Of a stretch of DNA of 6,989 bases, positions 5,538 through 6,989 are shown one piece after another. The stretch is taken from positions 1 through 6,989 of the forward strand of contig JAEWIK010000246.1 of assembly GCA_023387135.1 (NCBI GenBank), read 5' to 3'. Positions within the stretch are counted from its first letter, which is position 1, and each line of letters starts with the position of its first letter. Made by a program: the position numbers and the translations under genes. The notes beneath the pieces were generated by a model, which saw nothing but the letters and a program-made list of their open reading frames with translations, was not told where the DNA came from and did no database searches. The stretch is from Actinomycetes bacterium. Its GTDB lineage: Bacteria; Actinomycetota; Actinomycetes; Propionibacteriales; Propionibacteriaceae.

Positions 5538-6989
5538 TCAGGCGTCCAGGATCTCGCAGAGCACCTGTCCGCTGGCCACCGAGGCGCCCACCTGGGCGGC
5601 GAGCGAGCCGACCACTCCCGAGCGGTGGGCGGTGATGGGCTGCTCCATCTTCATGGCTTCCAGCACCACGACGAGGTCGCCCTCGTTGACCTGGTCGCCC
5701 TCGACGACCGCCACCTTGACGATGGTGCCCTGCATGGGCGCGGCGAGTTCGTTGGTGCCGGGCGACTTCGCCCTGGCGCCGCTGCTGCCGCGCCGGGTCG
5801 GTCGCCGCGGGACGGTGGTGCGGGCGGCGGGGGCGGACAGCGAACTCGGCAGGCGCACCTCGATGCGGCGGCCGTCCACCTCCACGACGTAGCTGGTCTT
5901 CTCGTCGGGGTCGGATTCGCCGAGCGGGCCGGTGTAGGGGTCGAGCTTGGTGCCGAACTCGGTCTCGATCCAGCGGGTGTGAACCCCGAACTCGCCGTCC
6001 GCGGCGGCGAACGCCGGATCGTCGAGTACCGCCCTGTGGAACGGCAGCACCGACGGCATTCCCTCCAGCACAGTCTCGGCGAGCGCGCGCCGCGCCCGCT
6101 CGATGGCCTGCGTCCGGGTGGCGCCGGTCACGACGATCTTCGCGACCAGCGAGTCGAACGAGCCGGGGACCGCCATGCCCGGCAGGTAGCCGGCATCGAC
6201 GCGCACTCCCGGGCCGGTGGGCGGCTGCCAGGCGGTCAGGGTGCCCGGGGCGGGCATGAAGTTGCGGCCCGGGTCCTCGGCGTTGATCCGGAACTCGATC
6301 GAGTGCCCGCGCAGCTGCGGGTCGACGTCGTCGAGGCGCTCGCCGTCGGCGATCCTGAACATCTCCCTGACGAGGTCGACGCCCGCGACCTCCTCCGACA
6401 CCGGGTGCTCGACCTGGAGCCTGGTGTTCACCTCGAGGAACGAGATGGTGCCGTCCTGCCCGACGAGGAACTCGCACGTCCCGGCGCCGACGTACCCCGC
6501 CTGCTTCAGGATGGCCTTGCTCGACGCGTAGAGCTGGTCGACCTGCGCGGGCGTGAGGAACGGGGCGGGAGCCTCCTCGACGAGCTTCTGGTGACGGCGT
6601 TGCAGCGAGCAGTCGCGGGTGGACACCACGACGACTGTGCCGTGGGCGTCGGCGAGGCACTGGGTCTCGACGTGACGCGGACGGTCGAGGTAGCGCTCGA
6701 CGAAGCACTCGCCGCGGCCGAAGGCAGTGACTGCCTCGCGGGTGGCGGACTCGTACAGTTCCGGGATCTCGGCGAGGGTCCTGGCGACCTTGAGGCCCCT
6801 GCCACCGCCGCCGTAGGCGGCCTTGATGGCGATCGGCAGCCCGTACTGTTCGGCGAACGCCACCACCTCGGCGGCGTCGGCGACGGGATCGGCGGTTCCC
6901 GGGACGAGCGGCGCCCCCACCTGTTGGGCGATGTGCCGCGCCTGCACCTTGTCGCCCAGCGCCTCGATGGCGGCGGGCGGCGGGCCGAT
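5538..6989 (-). CDS. Acetyl/propionyl-CoA carboxylase alpha chain: fused biotin carboxylase and biotin carrier protein, N-terminus outside the window
   Basis: The frame is open from the right edge (first codon 6989-6987) to TGA at 5540-5538, giving 483 residues. The biotin carboxylase domain shows GDK (12-14, Lys14 equivalent to E. coli AccC Lys116), the ATP-grasp glycine loop YGGGGRG (59-65), [11 protein letters not shown] (125-135), and [11 protein letters not shown] (185-195) with catalytic Glu186, Asn188 and Arg190, all at an offset of about 102 from E. coli. Hence roughly 100 residues are missing and the full protein should be near 585-590, usual for actinobacterial AccA-type subunits. 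A basic, Ser/Pro-rich linker (about 382-412) leads to the biotinyl domain with EAMKMEQP (444-451); Lys447, codon 5651-5649, is the biotin site. It carboxylates biotin with ATP and bicarbonate for a separate carboxyltransferase beta subunit, not seen here. The paralogue (AccA3-like or PccA-like) cannot be decided. Confidence 0.95.
   Translation of the reverse strand: MGPPPAAIEALGDKVQARHIAQQVGAPLVPGTADPVADAAEVVAFAEQYGLPIAIKAAYGGGGRGLKVARTLAEIPELYESATREAVTAFGRGECFVERYLDRPRHVETQCLADAHGTVVVVSTRDCSLQRRHQKLVEEAPAPFLTPAQVDQLYASSKAILKQAGYVGAGTCEFLVGQDGTISFLEVNTRLQVEHPVSEEVAGVDLVREMFRIADGERLDDVDPQLRGHSIEFRINAEDPGRNFMPAPGTLTAWQPPTGPGVRVDAGYLPGMAVPGSFDSLVAKIVVTGATRTQAIERARRALAETVLEGMPSVLPFHRAVLDDPAFAAADGEFGVHTRWIETEFGTKLDPYTGPLGESDPDEKTSYVVEVDGRRIEVRLPSSLSAPAARTTVPRRPTRRGSSGARAKSPGTNELAAPMQGTIVKVAVVEGDQVNEGDLVVVLEAMKMEQPITAHRSGVVGSLAAQVGASVASGQVLCEILDA

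Noticed and set aside
5422..6708. A 428-codon minus-strand frame overlapping the carboxylase gene in another register
   Set aside because: It is strongly Arg/Pro-biased, while the alternative frame on the same strand carries the full biotin carboxylase and biotinyl motifs.

Overview
This is a high-GC window (roughly 70% G+C by eye) with an actinobacterial character. Class I xylose isomerase numbering matches the Streptomyces enzyme residue for residue up to about position 257. Biotin carboxylase and biotin carrier domains are fused in one polypeptide. A trimeric-type purine nucleoside phosphorylase (PNP) overlaps a phosphosugar mutase, the arrangement known from actinobacteria as deoD-pmmB. 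I cannot name the genus from the sequence alone.

Layout, left to right: (1) positions 1-494, minus strand: the first 164 residues of an alpha-D-phosphohexomutase superfamily protein, running off the left edge. (2) 491-1288, minus: PNP, overlapping the mutase start by a GTGA tetranucleotide. (3) 1289-1424: a 136-base gap with a leaderless-type -10 for PNP and a short hairpin. (4) 1425-2585, minus: a ROK-family (XylR-type) repressor. (5) 2586-2838: a divergent control region of about 250 bases. (6) 2839-4029 and 4032-5468, plus: xylA and xylB, two bases apart. (7) 5482-5519: a strong hairpin between convergent genes, a probable terminator. (8) 5538-6989, minus: the C-terminal ~80% of an acyl-CoA carboxylase alpha chain (biotin carboxylase plus biotin carrier), running off the right edge.

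How the genes work together: xylR-xylAB is a self-contained xylose catabolic cassette. XylA converts xylose to xylulose, XylB phosphorylates it to xylulose 5-phosphate, and the divergently encoded ROK protein most likely represses the pair when xylose is absent. The PNP/mutase pair probably converts purine nucleosides to (deoxy)ribose 1-phosphate and then to the 5-phosphate, so two of the three modules deliver pentose phosphates to central metabolism. The carboxylase subunit supplies biotin-dependent acyl-CoA carboxylation and is functionally separate. It is on the same strand as the PNP/mutase pair, so the xyl cassette may have been inserted into an older colinear block.

I found no RNA genes, mobile elements, CRISPR arrays or att sites. 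I do not see a clearly undescribed system. The most interesting points are the loss of the ROK zinc motif in the regulator, the leaderless-looking PNP promoter, and possible control structures upstream of xylA.
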